Positions 8,644 to 15,557 of a DNA stretch of 25,847 bases are shown here, piece by piece. The stretch covers positions 1-25,847 of the forward strand of contig DJPR01000027.1 of the NCBI GenBank assembly GCA_002438605.1. Reading direction: 5' to 3'. The notes under the pieces were generated by a model that saw nothing but the letters and a program-made list of their open reading frames with translations, did no database searches and was not told the origin of the DNA. The stretch comes from Ruminococcus sp. UBA6407 (GTDB lineage: Bacteria; Bacillota; Clostridia; Oscillospirales; Ruminococcaceae). A program made the translations under genes and the position numbers. Position 1 is the stretch's first letter. Each line of letters starts with the position of its first letter.

Positions 8644-9234
8644 TTATGCTTTTGCTCTTGCTTTTAAAGTTTCAGCAAGTCCTGCAAGACCATGTTTAAA
8701 ATTAGTTTCTCTTTCGCTTTGTGACAATTCCAGTGCATAATATTGCTTTAATTCAATAAGATTAGCAATATATTCAGTATTGTTTTTGTTACTCTCAGGT
8801 ATTTTCTGACAGCGTATTCTCATAACTTCACGCATCTTTGTTTTTTCAGAAAGTCCTTGAAAGAGTGATACAAATTTCCACCAATGCATACGTCTGCTTT
8901 CTTTGACAAGATCGATGCCGTAATCCTGTAAAAATGATGAATAAAGATATATTCCGTCCTGCCTGAAATCTACAATACGAAGTTCAGTACTTCTCGATGA
9001 CTTCTTTGTTATGCTGATGTATTCATTAAATATATGTTCTAACAGCAGAGGCGGAGGATTTTTTTCTTTCACAAGCAATGCTAATGCGAAAGCATTTATT
9101 TCTTCACTTAAAATCTCATCTTCGTGCAGTATCCCATAAACTTTAAGCACATTACTGAGTGTAAGATTAAGTCTGTAAGTTTTACCGTTATATACAGTTT
9201 TGTTAGGCAAAGCCTTTGATATATCAAAAATCAC
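8644..9234 (-). CDS. Bacteriophage Gp15-family tail assembly protein
   Basis: A 196-residue protein of the A118 Gp15 family, found between the tail chaperone-like gene and the tape measure. Recognisable features are FDISKALPNKTV and YRLNLTLSNVLKV at the start, RIVDFRQDGIYLYSSF in the middle and MHWWKFVSLFQGL near residue 130. It probably acts in tail assembly around the tape measure; its exact activity is not established. It starts with GTG, overlapping the upstream stop (GTGA), with an AAGGA site 12 or so bases upstream. Confidence 0.82.
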   Translation of the reverse strand: MIFDISKALPNKTVYNGKTYRLNLTLSNVLKVYGILHEDEILSEEINAFALALLVKEKNPPPLLLEHIFNEYISITKKSSRSTELRIVDFRQDGIYLYSSFLQDYGIDLVKESRRMHWWKFVSLFQGLSEKTKMREVMRIRCQKIPESNKNNTEYIANLIELKQYYALELSQSERETNFKHGLAGLAETLKARAKA

Positions 9235-9653
9235 AGTCCAAGTTTCCTTTTCTGAGCTCTGCTGAGATTATAGTTGTTTGCTATAATGCTTTTTTTATTT
9301 TTGACCGATTGTTTTATTGCAGGTTGTACCACGTTAGTTATAAACGGTGCAAGCTGAACGGACATTTCTGTATATTCACCATCAAAGTATTCAAGAAGCT
9401 TATCAGTATTTTTCTCACCAAAGATTAAATTGAACATTGATATTACAGCTTTTTCAAATTGTTCAAATGCATTATCAGATTTGTTGTTAACAGCTTTTTG
9501 AGCATGAATAAGCTCAAGTTGAATATGACGATAATCTTTAGCTATTGCATCGGGATTAATATCTACATGAATTGTCATTGAAACTGAATTGTTTTCCGCA
9601 AGCAGTTCTATATCCTCAATGATATTGTGCTGCTTTTTTATTTTATAAGCCAT
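9231..9653 (-). CDS. Tail assembly chaperone-like protein (DUF6673-like)
   Basis: A 140-residue protein in the position of the tail chaperone G, right after the tail tube gene and before Gp15. Charged helices predominate, and a conserved-looking FGEKNTDKLLEYF segment lies near residue 80. The C-terminus is basic (SRAQKRKLGL). It has a strong AGGAGG site seven bases upstream of the ATG. A terminator separates it from the tail tube gene, suggesting lower expression, as expected for a chaperone. The family label is from memory of similar proteins in clostridial phages; function is inferred. Confidence 0.65.
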   Translation of the reverse strand: MAYKIKKQHNIIEDIELLAENNSVSMTIHVDINPDAIAKDYRHIQLELIHAQKAVNNKSDNAFEQFEKAVISMFNLIFGEKNTDKLLEYFDGEYTEMSVQLAPFITNVVQPAIKQSVKNKKSIIANNYNLSRAQKRKLGL

Positions 9654-9670
9654 AAGTGTTCCTCCTCAAT

Positions 9671-9706
9671 ATACAACAAAAGCGTTCTGATTTCTCAAAA
9701 CGCTTT
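9671..9706 (-). terminator. Intrinsic terminator after the tail tube gene
   Basis: An 8-bp inverted repeat (AAAGCGTT at 9679-9686, AACGCTTT at 9699-9706) with a 12-nt loop lies 16 bases after the stop of the tail tube gene. Read on the minus strand the stem ends in CGCTTTTGTTGTATTG, a U-rich tail. It fits a partial terminator that sets high tail-tube expression against lower expression of the downstream tail genes. Confidence 0.7.
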
Positions 9707-9721
9707 AAAATATTAACTTGA

Positions 9722-10186
9722 TTATTCAGTTGATTCTGTGGTTGTTGATTCTGCTATTGTCGGTTTTCCGTTAAAGTGTATTTCAACAGAAATTGACGTA
9801 CCATTATTAGCAGCACCTCCTGAACGTGCTATTTTAGCAAGTGTAACAGGACAGGTTATCGTTGTTCCGTCCGGGCAGCTCATTTCAATATTGCTTTCTC
9901 TTGATTTACCCCAATTGTAATAAACAGCATCACTGAAAATATAATCCTGTGCTGCATCACCTACAATTCTTGTACCGGAAAGAGTTACAATAATCTGTCC
10001 GCCTGTAACATATGTCGAACCGTATCCTGAGTCACCAAGAAATGCATTCTGATACAGAACCTCGTTAAGAGCCTCTGAAACATTATCAAATCCTTTAGCT
10101 ATAACAGCCATAGAGGATGTTTCAGAGCTTGGTGTTGTATTGATTTTAAATGAGTAATCATAATTAAGTGCAATAGTATCAGACAT
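9722..10186 (-). CDS. Major tail (tube) protein
   Basis: A 154-residue beta-rich protein (IVTLSGTRIVGD, TLAKIARSGG, SVEIHFNGKP) ending in a Thr/Ser/Glu-rich tail (STTTESTE). Position after minor capsid 1-3 genes and before the chaperone and tape measure matches the A118-type tail tube protein, which polymerises into the tail. A strong AGGAGG site precedes the ATG, and a terminator follows, both fitting a highly expressed structural protein. Motif-level recognition is moderate; context is strong. Confidence 0.75.
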   Translation of the reverse strand: MSDTIALNYDYSFKINTTPSSETSSMAVIAKGFDNVSEALNEVLYQNAFLGDSGYGSTYVTGGQIIVTLSGTRIVGDAAQDYIFSDAVYYNWGKSRESNIEMSCPDGTTITCPVTLAKIARSGGAANNGTSISVEIHFNGKPTIAESTTTESTE

Positions 10187-10543
10187 TTAGAAAACCTCCT
10201 TGTTGTAATACTTAAAATTAATTATACATGAGTATATCCAGAAATCCCCCACATGATCCACATAGTTTGGCTGAGTTGCCACGTAAAGATTATATATTTC
10301 ATGTGAATGCTTTTTTATGTGAGTAAGATGACTGCAAATTTGCTCAAGAGATTTTAATGCAGTCTGTTGATTTTTATTCTTACATAAAAACAACAGAGAT
10401 ATATTATCACTGCCGGAACCGTCAAGATATTTTTCGCCTGATGATGAAGGAGCAAGCTGAACAGTTATGCTTTCACTTTCAGAAAGCTGTCCTATTTCTG
10501 CACCTGTCAGATCAGAGATATATGATAGAACATCATGCTGCAT
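10187..10543 (-). CDS. Minor capsid protein 3-like (head-tail joining/tail terminator)
   Basis: A 118-residue protein corresponding to the third of the A118-type minor capsid trio (Minor_capsid_3-like), probably a tail terminator or head-tail joining protein. Recognisable features are the AEIGQLSESESITVQLAPSS stretch and the C-terminal FWIYSCIINFKYYNKE. The ATG at 10543 overlaps the upstream stop codon (ATGA). A longer reading starting 30 codons earlier runs inside the upstream gene and is less likely. Its stop codon directly precedes the tail tube start. Confidence 0.75.
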   Translation of the reverse strand: MQHDVLSYISDLTGAEIGQLSESESITVQLAPSSSGEKYLDGSGSDNISLLFLCKNKNQQTALKSLEQICSHLTHIKKHSHEIYNLYVATQPNYVDHVGDFWIYSCIINFKYYNKEVF

Positions 10544-10902
10544 CAACGTCCCTCCTTTGCATATCTTGAAAAAAGCTGCTGCATTGCCTTGAGCCAGTCG
10601 TTTCCGTGAATACTTGCAGCATAATGAGCCCACATTTTTCGTGCGTTAGGATTAATATCTCTGCGAACCGAATTAAGATAATATTGCCTTCTTGCATATG
10701 GTGTTTTCCAACGCATTAAACCTTTTTGAGGTTCACTATGCATTAAACTGCTGTTAATAAGACCGCTTTGGTCTTGCTTGCAATAATAATTGCAATCCTT
10801 TAACGCCTGCTCTGTAACTATTGTCAAAGCTCTGTCAGCTGATGCTTTCAGACGTTCTTCGACAGCTGAAATATTCATACTTACCGAAATTTCAACATTC
10901 AT
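10543..10902 (-). CDS. Minor capsid protein 2-like (Minor_capsid_2 family)
   Basis: A 119-residue protein with the family pattern DCNYYCKQDQSGLINSSL, then GLMRWKTPYARRQYY, then NPNARKMWAHYA. This is the HK97 gp10-like head-tail joining type found in A118-like phages. It probably helps join tail to portal. It overlaps its downstream neighbour by a base (ATGA arrangement) and abuts the upstream gene in the same way, indicating coupled translation of the connector block. Confidence 0.8.
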   Translation of the reverse strand: MNVEISVSMNISAVEERLKASADRALTIVTEQALKDCNYYCKQDQSGLINSSLMHSEPQKGLMRWKTPYARRQYYLNSVRRDINPNARKMWAHYAASIHGNDWLKAMQQLFSRYAKEGR

Positions 10903-11231
10903 TATATCAGCCCCAGTTCATAATGATGAAGTTTTGTGCCGTCATACAGAGGTTCAATAACTTCAATTGTATATTGCTTATCATTAAAAACAATTTTCTG
11001 ACCATGAACGAAATTTATGTTTTGTGGATAACTGTTTCGGCAGTCGTAAAACATAACTGCCGAAAGCGTTAACTGCTTATTTTGCTTATCAGTAACGATT
11101 TTTGAGCACGGTTCAATACGAATGTTTTTAAGCCTTGAAATCAGTGACAATGTTTCGGTTTGCCATATATCATGTGTTATTGATTTTAAATCAGCTGTGT
11201 GTATGAGCATTTTTTTAGGTATAGGCTTCAT
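10902..11231 (-). CDS. Minor capsid protein 1-like (Minor_capsid_1 family, head-tail stopper)
   Basis: A 109-residue protein starting MKPIPKKMLIHTADL, with NIRIEPCSKI, VMFYDCRNSYPQ, and the C-terminal LYDGTKLHHYELGL. These match the A118-type minor capsid 1 family, thought to act as a stopper below the connector. The ATG at 11231 overlaps the preceding stop (ATGA). A longer in-frame reading from 11294 starts inside the upstream gene and lacks a site. Ribosome binding sequence is weak (GGTGG), consistent with translational coupling. Confidence 0.8.
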   Translation of the reverse strand: MKPIPKKMLIHTADLKSITHDIWQTETLSLISRLKNIRIEPCSKIVTDKQNKQLTLSAVMFYDCRNSYPQNINFVHGQKIVFNDKQYTIEVIEPLYDGTKLHHYELGLI

Positions 11232-11611
11232 AAAACATCCACCTTTCTGTAAAGCAATCCGGTAGGAATAAGATATTCTAATGCTGAACTGCAAAGTCCG
11301 AAAGTGCTGTTAGCTGAATTTGCAGATTTATCAGCAGAATAACTGAATTTTCCTAAAGATACTGAATTATATGCCATATCTGTTATACTGTCAATACCGC
11401 CGTTATTATCTACATAATCAACATGAGAACAAACTGCCTTGTAAACTCTTGTTTTATAAATCTCCGGAACTGTTTCAACAGTATATCCGCTAAAAGAAAT
11501 GGCATTATCTACAATATCACAGCATCGAGAAAGGAGCCTTGAAAGCTCCTCCTCTGAACTGTTTGAATTGCCCTTCCAGACGTCTTTGTAGAATTTTATA
11601 ATTTCATTCAT
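11228..11611 (-). CDS. Head-tail connector protein (gp6-like)
   Basis: A 127-residue helical protein in the position of the head-tail adaptor immediately after the major capsid gene. The central CSHVDYVDNNGGIDSIT and the SLGKFSYS pattern are typical of connector proteins, which have an N-terminal helical bundle and a variable tail. It would dock under the portal after packaging. The start overlaps the capsid stop by one base (TAATG) and the end overlaps the next gene (ATGA). Confidence 0.7.
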   Translation of the reverse strand: MNEIIKFYKDVWKGNSNSSEEELSRLLSRCCDIVDNAISFSGYTVETVPEIYKTRVYKAVCSHVDYVDNNGGIDSITDMAYNSVSLGKFSYSADKSANSANSTFGLCSSALEYLIPTGLLYRKVDVL

Positions 11612-12720
11612 TATGATTTGATATCAACCGCCGAAAGAGTTACATAGCCGACTTTTACACAACCATTAGTGCTGTTAAATTCAGCAACTTCAATGATGTC
11701 ACCTGCTGTGCAGCCTGATACAGCCTTTGCTGTTCCGGAAGTCATGGATGTTCCGCCATATGTATTACTTGTTGTACCATATGCTATACGCTTTGCCGGA
11801 TTTTTTATGTATGCAAGAGTATTACCACTTTCAGACGTTACAGCTGCGGTTATTTTAGTTTCACCAGCATTTGAACCTGAACCAGCTGAAACTTCAAGCA
11901 CTTCTGGCGTATATACCGCACGAATAGCTGCCTGTCTGAGTACTTTATGACCGTAAACAAGACGTCCCTGAACAGCAGATGCTCCAATATATTTTCCTGA
12001 ACCTGAAATATCCTGAACATGAACAGGAACACTGAATTCTTCAGCTCTTGTTGCAAATCTTGGGTGTCCTGCAATCATTGCAAGATTAGCTGTGCTGTCA
12101 TTCCATTCAATAACATTAAATCCTGCAATTTTTCCTATTGCACCGCTTTGAACTACAGCATCACCGAGTGCAGATGCTTTAACAAATTCATCACACTTCA
12201 AAATCATTGCAAAAGCATCAGGCACTACAAGAAGATAGCGTTTGCCATCATCAGGAATATTGGCTTTTGACATCTCTTTGCGTATATCTATAATAACATC
12301 GTATATATTTTCTTTCGAGAGCGTATTAACACCTACAACAGTAGCACCTGCAAGAAGCACTGTGCCGCCGTCTGTATCTTCCTGAGCTGCAAGTGCGTAT
12401 CCTGCCGAATCCAGTCTGTCAGCAATGAGATTGTCAGGAACTGACTGAGCATCAAAGCCGTCAATTATTTCATTAACACCCTTATCTTTATTAATTACAA
12501 AATTTTCGTAAGTCGTTCCGCCTATCCCTGCAGTAATACCGTTTGCTTTATCATAGTCGGAAACCTGTACTTCCGTATCTCTTACAGGAATCTTAACAAG
12601 ACCTGCTTTAGGACTTCCTTCATAATCAGTATTAAATACAACACCGTTTTTAAGCTTATTTTCCCTGCGGATTTTTGCAAGGACAAGATTTGAATATCTT
12701 TCCTGTGAAATGTGTGGCAT
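11611..12720 (-). CDS. Major capsid protein with C-terminal beta-rich extension
   Basis: A 369-residue coat protein of the A118/P22-coat-like group with HK97 fold expected. Features are the N-terminal MPHISQERYSNLVLAKI, PVRDTEVQVSDYDKANG near 45-60, and VYGHKVLRQAAIRAVYTPE near 255. From about residue 275 a Gly/Ser linker leads to an extra domain of about 85 residues, rich in Thr/Ser/Val (KRIAYGTTSNTYGG...). This is probably an Ig- or telokin-like decoration of the capsid surface. AAGGAGG precedes the ATG. Placement after the scaffold and before the connectors is as expected. Confidence 0.85.
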   Translation of the reverse strand: MPHISQERYSNLVLAKIRRENKLKNGVVFNTDYEGSPKAGLVKIPVRDTEVQVSDYDKANGITAGIGGTTYENFVINKDKGVNEIIDGFDAQSVPDNLIADRLDSAGYALAAQEDTDGGTVLLAGATVVGVNTLSKENIYDVIIDIRKEMSKANIPDDGKRYLLVVPDAFAMILKCDEFVKASALGDAVVQSGAIGKIAGFNVIEWNDSTANLAMIAGHPRFATRAEEFSVPVHVQDISGSGKYIGASAVQGRLVYGHKVLRQAAIRAVYTPEVLEVSAGSGSNAGETKITAAVTSESGNTLAYIKNPAKRIAYGTTSNTYGGTSMTSGTAKAVSGCTAGDIIEVAEFNSTNGCVKVGYVTLSAVDIKS

Positions 12721-12734
12721 ATTTATAAACCTCC

Positions 12735-13247
12735 TTAAATTTTAAGTCCGGGATTTTTCGCAAGAAAAGCCGCTTCAACTCCGGACATTGATGAATTATT
12801 GTTATTTGTATGTACCCCGGTTGTAATGTTCTTACCAAACACAGGATACTTTGCAATAATGGCATCAATTGCTTGTTCTGCTGTTACTTTGTCAGTGATT
12901 TTTGTTTTTGCAAGTGCAATAACATCATCCAGAGCATCAGCAGAAACTCCTTTTGACATTGCTGTAAGTTTAAGTTCAGCTGACGCTGCCTTTGCTTCAG
13001 CTTCTGCTCTTGCCTTTTCAGCTTTGCTGATTGCTGTTGCCTGCTTTTCAGCGTCTGACTTCTGTTCCTCCTGCCATTTGCGGAATGCTGCAAGTTCTTC
13101 TGCAGATGGAATATCTTTTTCTTTAGAAAAATCCCCCTTGGATTCAGACTCAGCAGAATGAAGCGTTCCTTCTTTTGCCGGTTCGTTTATGTTTGATTTG
13201 GTTTCTGTTCCTTCTGTCAATGACTCTGTGTTTGCGTTCGGTTCCAT
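12735..13247 (-). CDS. Capsid scaffolding protein (GP20-like)
   Basis: A 170-residue acidic, low-complexity and helical protein. The first 40 residues are rich in Glu/Ser/Thr, residues 60-110 form a long charged coiled coil rich in Ala/Glu/Lys, and the end has GVEAAFLAKNPGLKI, a typical capsid-binding tail of phage scaffolds. It would be an assembly chaperone, removed or expelled before maturation. GGAGG lies upstream of the ATG; the gene directly precedes major capsid. It is the first gene after a pair of terminators. Confidence 0.85.
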   Translation of the reverse strand: MEPNANTESLTEGTETKSNINEPAKEGTLHSAESESKGDFSKEKDIPSAEELAAFRKWQEEQKSDAEKQATAISKAEKARAEAEAKAASAELKLTAMSKGVSADALDDVIALAKTKITDKVTAEQAIDAIIAKYPVFGKNITTGVHTNNNNSSMSGVEAAFLAKNPGLKI

Positions 13248-13302
13248 TGATTTTACCTCCGTATAATTTATTATCCGAACAGTTTCATGCCTTGCTCAGG
13301 GC

Positions 13303-13335
13303 ATAAAAATAAGACGTGTTACCGTCTTTTTTTCG
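13303..13335 (-). terminator. Second intrinsic terminator upstream of scaffold
   Basis: A 6-bp stem (AAGACG at 13311-13316, CGTCTT at 13323-13328) with a 6-nt loop. On the minus strand it is preceded by an A-run and followed by ATTTTTATG, so it looks bidirectional. A further small inverted repeat (ATGCC/GGCAT, 13287-13303) follows immediately. The tail CTTATTTTTATGC is identical to the tail of the leader terminator near 18612. Confidence 0.6.
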
Positions 13336-13371
13336 TTTTGTGATTTTTCCCTGAAGTTCACAATTTAAGCA

Positions 13372-13400
13372 TAATAAAAACGCCCTTAAAAGAGCGTTTT
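13372..13400 (-). terminator. Intrinsic terminator after the small gene downstream of minor capsid 2
   Basis: A 7-bp stem (AAAACGC at 13377-13383, GCGTTTT at 13394-13400) continues after one mismatch by 2-3 more pairs. It is followed on the minus strand by TTATTATGC after the stem's own T-run. It overlaps the stop codon of the 80-residue gene. With the second hairpin about 50 bases further, it forms a double stop between the packaging block and scaffold/capsid genes. Confidence 0.7.
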
Positions 13401-13641
13401 AATATAACTTGCCGTCTTCATAATTGAATGGCTGCCATTCATCAAAAAAAAGATTGCGTTGTTCTTCTTTGCAACGTTCAAGTCTGTTCATGAATGTCTC
13501 ATTTGTTTCTTTTGGTGGACTGACATGATAAGTGTTTGTTTTTTCATTGAAAATCATAATTTGATTTCCGGGTTCTGCAAAAGCACAATTATCAGTATCA
13601 AAATATTTTCTGTACGCATATACATTTTTTTCAGTAAGCAT
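13399..13641 (-). CDS. Small protein downstream of minor capsid 2; possible immunity protein
   Basis: An 80-residue acidic protein with no recognised family. It begins MLTEKNVYAYRKYFDTDN and has many aromatic and charged residues. Its ATG overlaps the stop of the minor capsid 2 gene by one base (TAATG), so translation is tightly coupled. A terminator follows directly, so these two genes form the end of a transcription unit. Because the upstream protein carries a toxin-like C-terminal metallopeptidase domain, the position is that of an immunity protein. That role is inference only. An assembly factor or an unrelated small morphogenesis protein is equally open. Confidence 0.6.
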   Translation of the reverse strand: MLTEKNVYAYRKYFDTDNCAFAEPGNQIMIFNEKTNTYHVSPPKETNETFMNRLERCKEEQRNLFFDEWQPFNYEDGKLY

Positions 13642-15557
13642 TACAATAAACCTCCTAACATTTCTTCAAATTTTTTTAATGCATTTGGAAAATACTTTTG
13701 CATTTGTTTGTAACGTTTCTCATCAAATTGAGCTTCATACATATGTGCAAAAGCTTCTGCACATATAGCCGAATCATCTTTCCAATAATCAGGTCTATGC
13801 CATGCAACTCCACGAATATTATTTTTTGACACAGCATTTATTATATCAGCAACAGCGGAATGCTCACGCATGGTTGATAAATCCTTGCCAATAGCAGCCT
13901 GAACTTTGTCAAAAGTTTTTAGATTATGCTTTTTTCCATATGTTTTCATATACTGCATATAATCATCATCAAGCAGCCTGCGAAAATCCATATCATTTGA
14001 AACATTTCCAGCCAAATCATCAATCATATGTCCATGTTCGTGAAACCATGTTGCACAAGCTCCACGTTCATTTTTTAAATCAGCAGCGTAATGCATTGAG
14101 ATCTTTTTTGTATGAGTATCATAGTATGCTGTTCCTGTAAAAGCTGAATTGCTGACAGAACCTTCAGGAATTAATTTTGTAAATACTTTTTTCGCATTAT
14201 CTGAGCCATGAGAAAATTTGCCCTTGATGGCAGTATAATATTCTTTACTTATATGCCTGTCACTTTGCAAACGTGCTTTTAAAGCTCCTAAATCTGATTG
14301 ATTTTCTGCTTTTAGTATATCATTGTTCTTTGCAGAAGTCAACGATTTTCTTACCTTTCCTGCAACTGTTTTGTTATAACCTGCGACAGCTGCCCTGTCA
14401 GGCTTATAGCTTAAATTATTGTCAATGCAATATTGCTTTAAAGCATCTGTACGCCGCTTAAGTGTGACAGATGCTTTTTCAAGACCGGCAGTATCACCAA
14501 GCTGTTCAAGAATCATGCATTCACGCTTTGACTTTCGTACACGTCTTTCAAGTTCCCGCTGACCTTGAATTGATTTATATAAAGCGTTATTTTCTTTATT
14601 ATCATAAGGAAAATATGTTTGTCTGGAAACACCCGGAACAAAAGGATATACCTGATGTCCGCAGTTTATGCCAAGAATTCCATCCGGTTCACCATAGCTT
14701 GAACGCTTCCACGAATAATATCGTACTTTATTTCCGTACAGATCAGTTGTATAACCTTCTTTGTTTTTGCGGTTAAATATCTTGCCCTGATCTTTGGCAC
14801 ATTTAGGTCTTGCTCCGCTATGACTTGAAACTTCTATAAGATCAAGTCCATAATCATCCATTCTGTCAAACTGAGCCTGACAAGCGGTATTCGCAACAGT
14901 TGTCCGAATATTCATATTAATATAAGCCTCTGGTGACCATTCACGTCCACATTTATCCACAAATGCAGGAATGCCTTTTTCAGACATTTCCTTTATGCAC
15001 TGCCGCATCGCAGCCTGACGGCTTTCAATACCTGTTACAACTTTCCCTGCTGCTTTATTCAGCATATTAAGAAAATTTTTCTTTTCAGCAAGCTCTGACG
15101 TATCATTTATTACTTTTCGTGCTGCTGATTTTGCTTTATACAGCATAACCGTATTTACCATATTCAAGTCAGTGCTAGCTTGTTTTCTGTAAGTTTTTAT
15201 CGCATTCTTCATTATATGTTCAATTGGAATATCAGTGTCATTAACAATTCCACTGCGAACCAGCTCACGAAATCCCGGTTCAAGTTCTTCAATTGCTGTA
15301 ATTGCAGCGGTTTCAAGTGTTTCTGTCAATAATTCCGGTGTTGTATTTGCATATTCTGCAATTGTCCTTATATTAGTTTTGTCAAGTGCTCCAAGCTGTG
15401 CAAGCATTTGAATTTTCCATTGTGCTGTTGAACAGCTTATGCTGCCATTCTTTAGATAATCAGCAATGTTGGATATAAGGTCAGTTTCAAGACCTGTATA
15501 AAGCTCACTCAGACCCTTGCTGAGCTGCATCATCTCCAGTTTCGTCACTATCTTCAC
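13641..15557 (-). CDS. Minor capsid protein 2 (Phage_min_cap2) fused to a C-terminal zincin-like metallopeptidase domain
   Basis: A 638-residue protein. Residues 1-340 are the A118-type minor capsid protein 2, with SSHSGARPKCAKDQGKIF near 244-261 and GINCGHQVYPFVPG near 296-309, the conserved Cys/His core of that family. Residues 340-445 form a charged helical linker. The last about 190 residues contain HEHGH at 506-510 and an EAFAHMYEA helix at 601-609. This gives HExxH plus a downstream Glu, the ligand set of gluzincin-type metallopeptidases. Proteins of this place in the capsid may be ejected with DNA, and MuF-type capsid proteins with toxin C-termini are known. The start is uncertain: GTG at 15557, or ATG at 15533 or 15530, all within the portal gene end. 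Confidence 0.85.
   Translation of the reverse strand: MKIVTKLEMMQLSKGLSELYTGLETDLISNIADYLKNGSISCSTAQWKIQMLAQLGALDKTNIRTIAEYANTTPELLTETLETAAITAIEELEPGFRELVRSGIVNDTDIPIEHIMKNAIKTYRKQASTDLNMVNTVMLYKAKSAARKVINDTSELAEKKNFLNMLNKAAGKVVTGIESRQAAMRQCIKEMSEKGIPAFVDKCGREWSPEAYINMNIRTTVANTACQAQFDRMDDYGLDLIEVSSHSGARPKCAKDQGKIFNRKNKEGYTTDLYGNKVRYYSWKRSSYGEPDGILGINCGHQVYPFVPGVSRQTYFPYDNKENNALYKSIQGQRELERRVRKSKRECMILEQLGDTAGLEKASVTLKRRTDALKQYCIDNNLSYKPDRAAVAGYNKTVAGKVRKSLTSAKNNDILKAENQSDLGALKARLQSDRHISKEYYTAIKGKFSHGSDNAKKVFTKLIPEGSVSNSAFTGTAYYDTHTKKISMHYAADLKNERGACATWFHEHGHMIDDLAGNVSNDMDFRRLLDDDYMQYMKTYGKKHNLKTFDKVQAAIGKDLSTMREHSAVADIINAVSKNNIRGVAWHRPDYWKDDSAICAEAFAHMYEAQFDEKRYKQMQKYFPNALKKFEEMLGGLL

Noticed and set aside
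9200..9260. Programmed frameshift joining the tail chaperone-like gene to Gp15
   Set aside because: The 4-base overlap is in the right phase, but no clear XXXYYYZ slippery site is seen, and Gp15 is a separate gene in A118-type phages with its own GTG start.
13248..13398. Separate promoter for the scaffold and capsid genes
   Set aside because: A GATAAT-like box exists near 13264-13269 but without a -35 match at a suitable distance; too weak to list.
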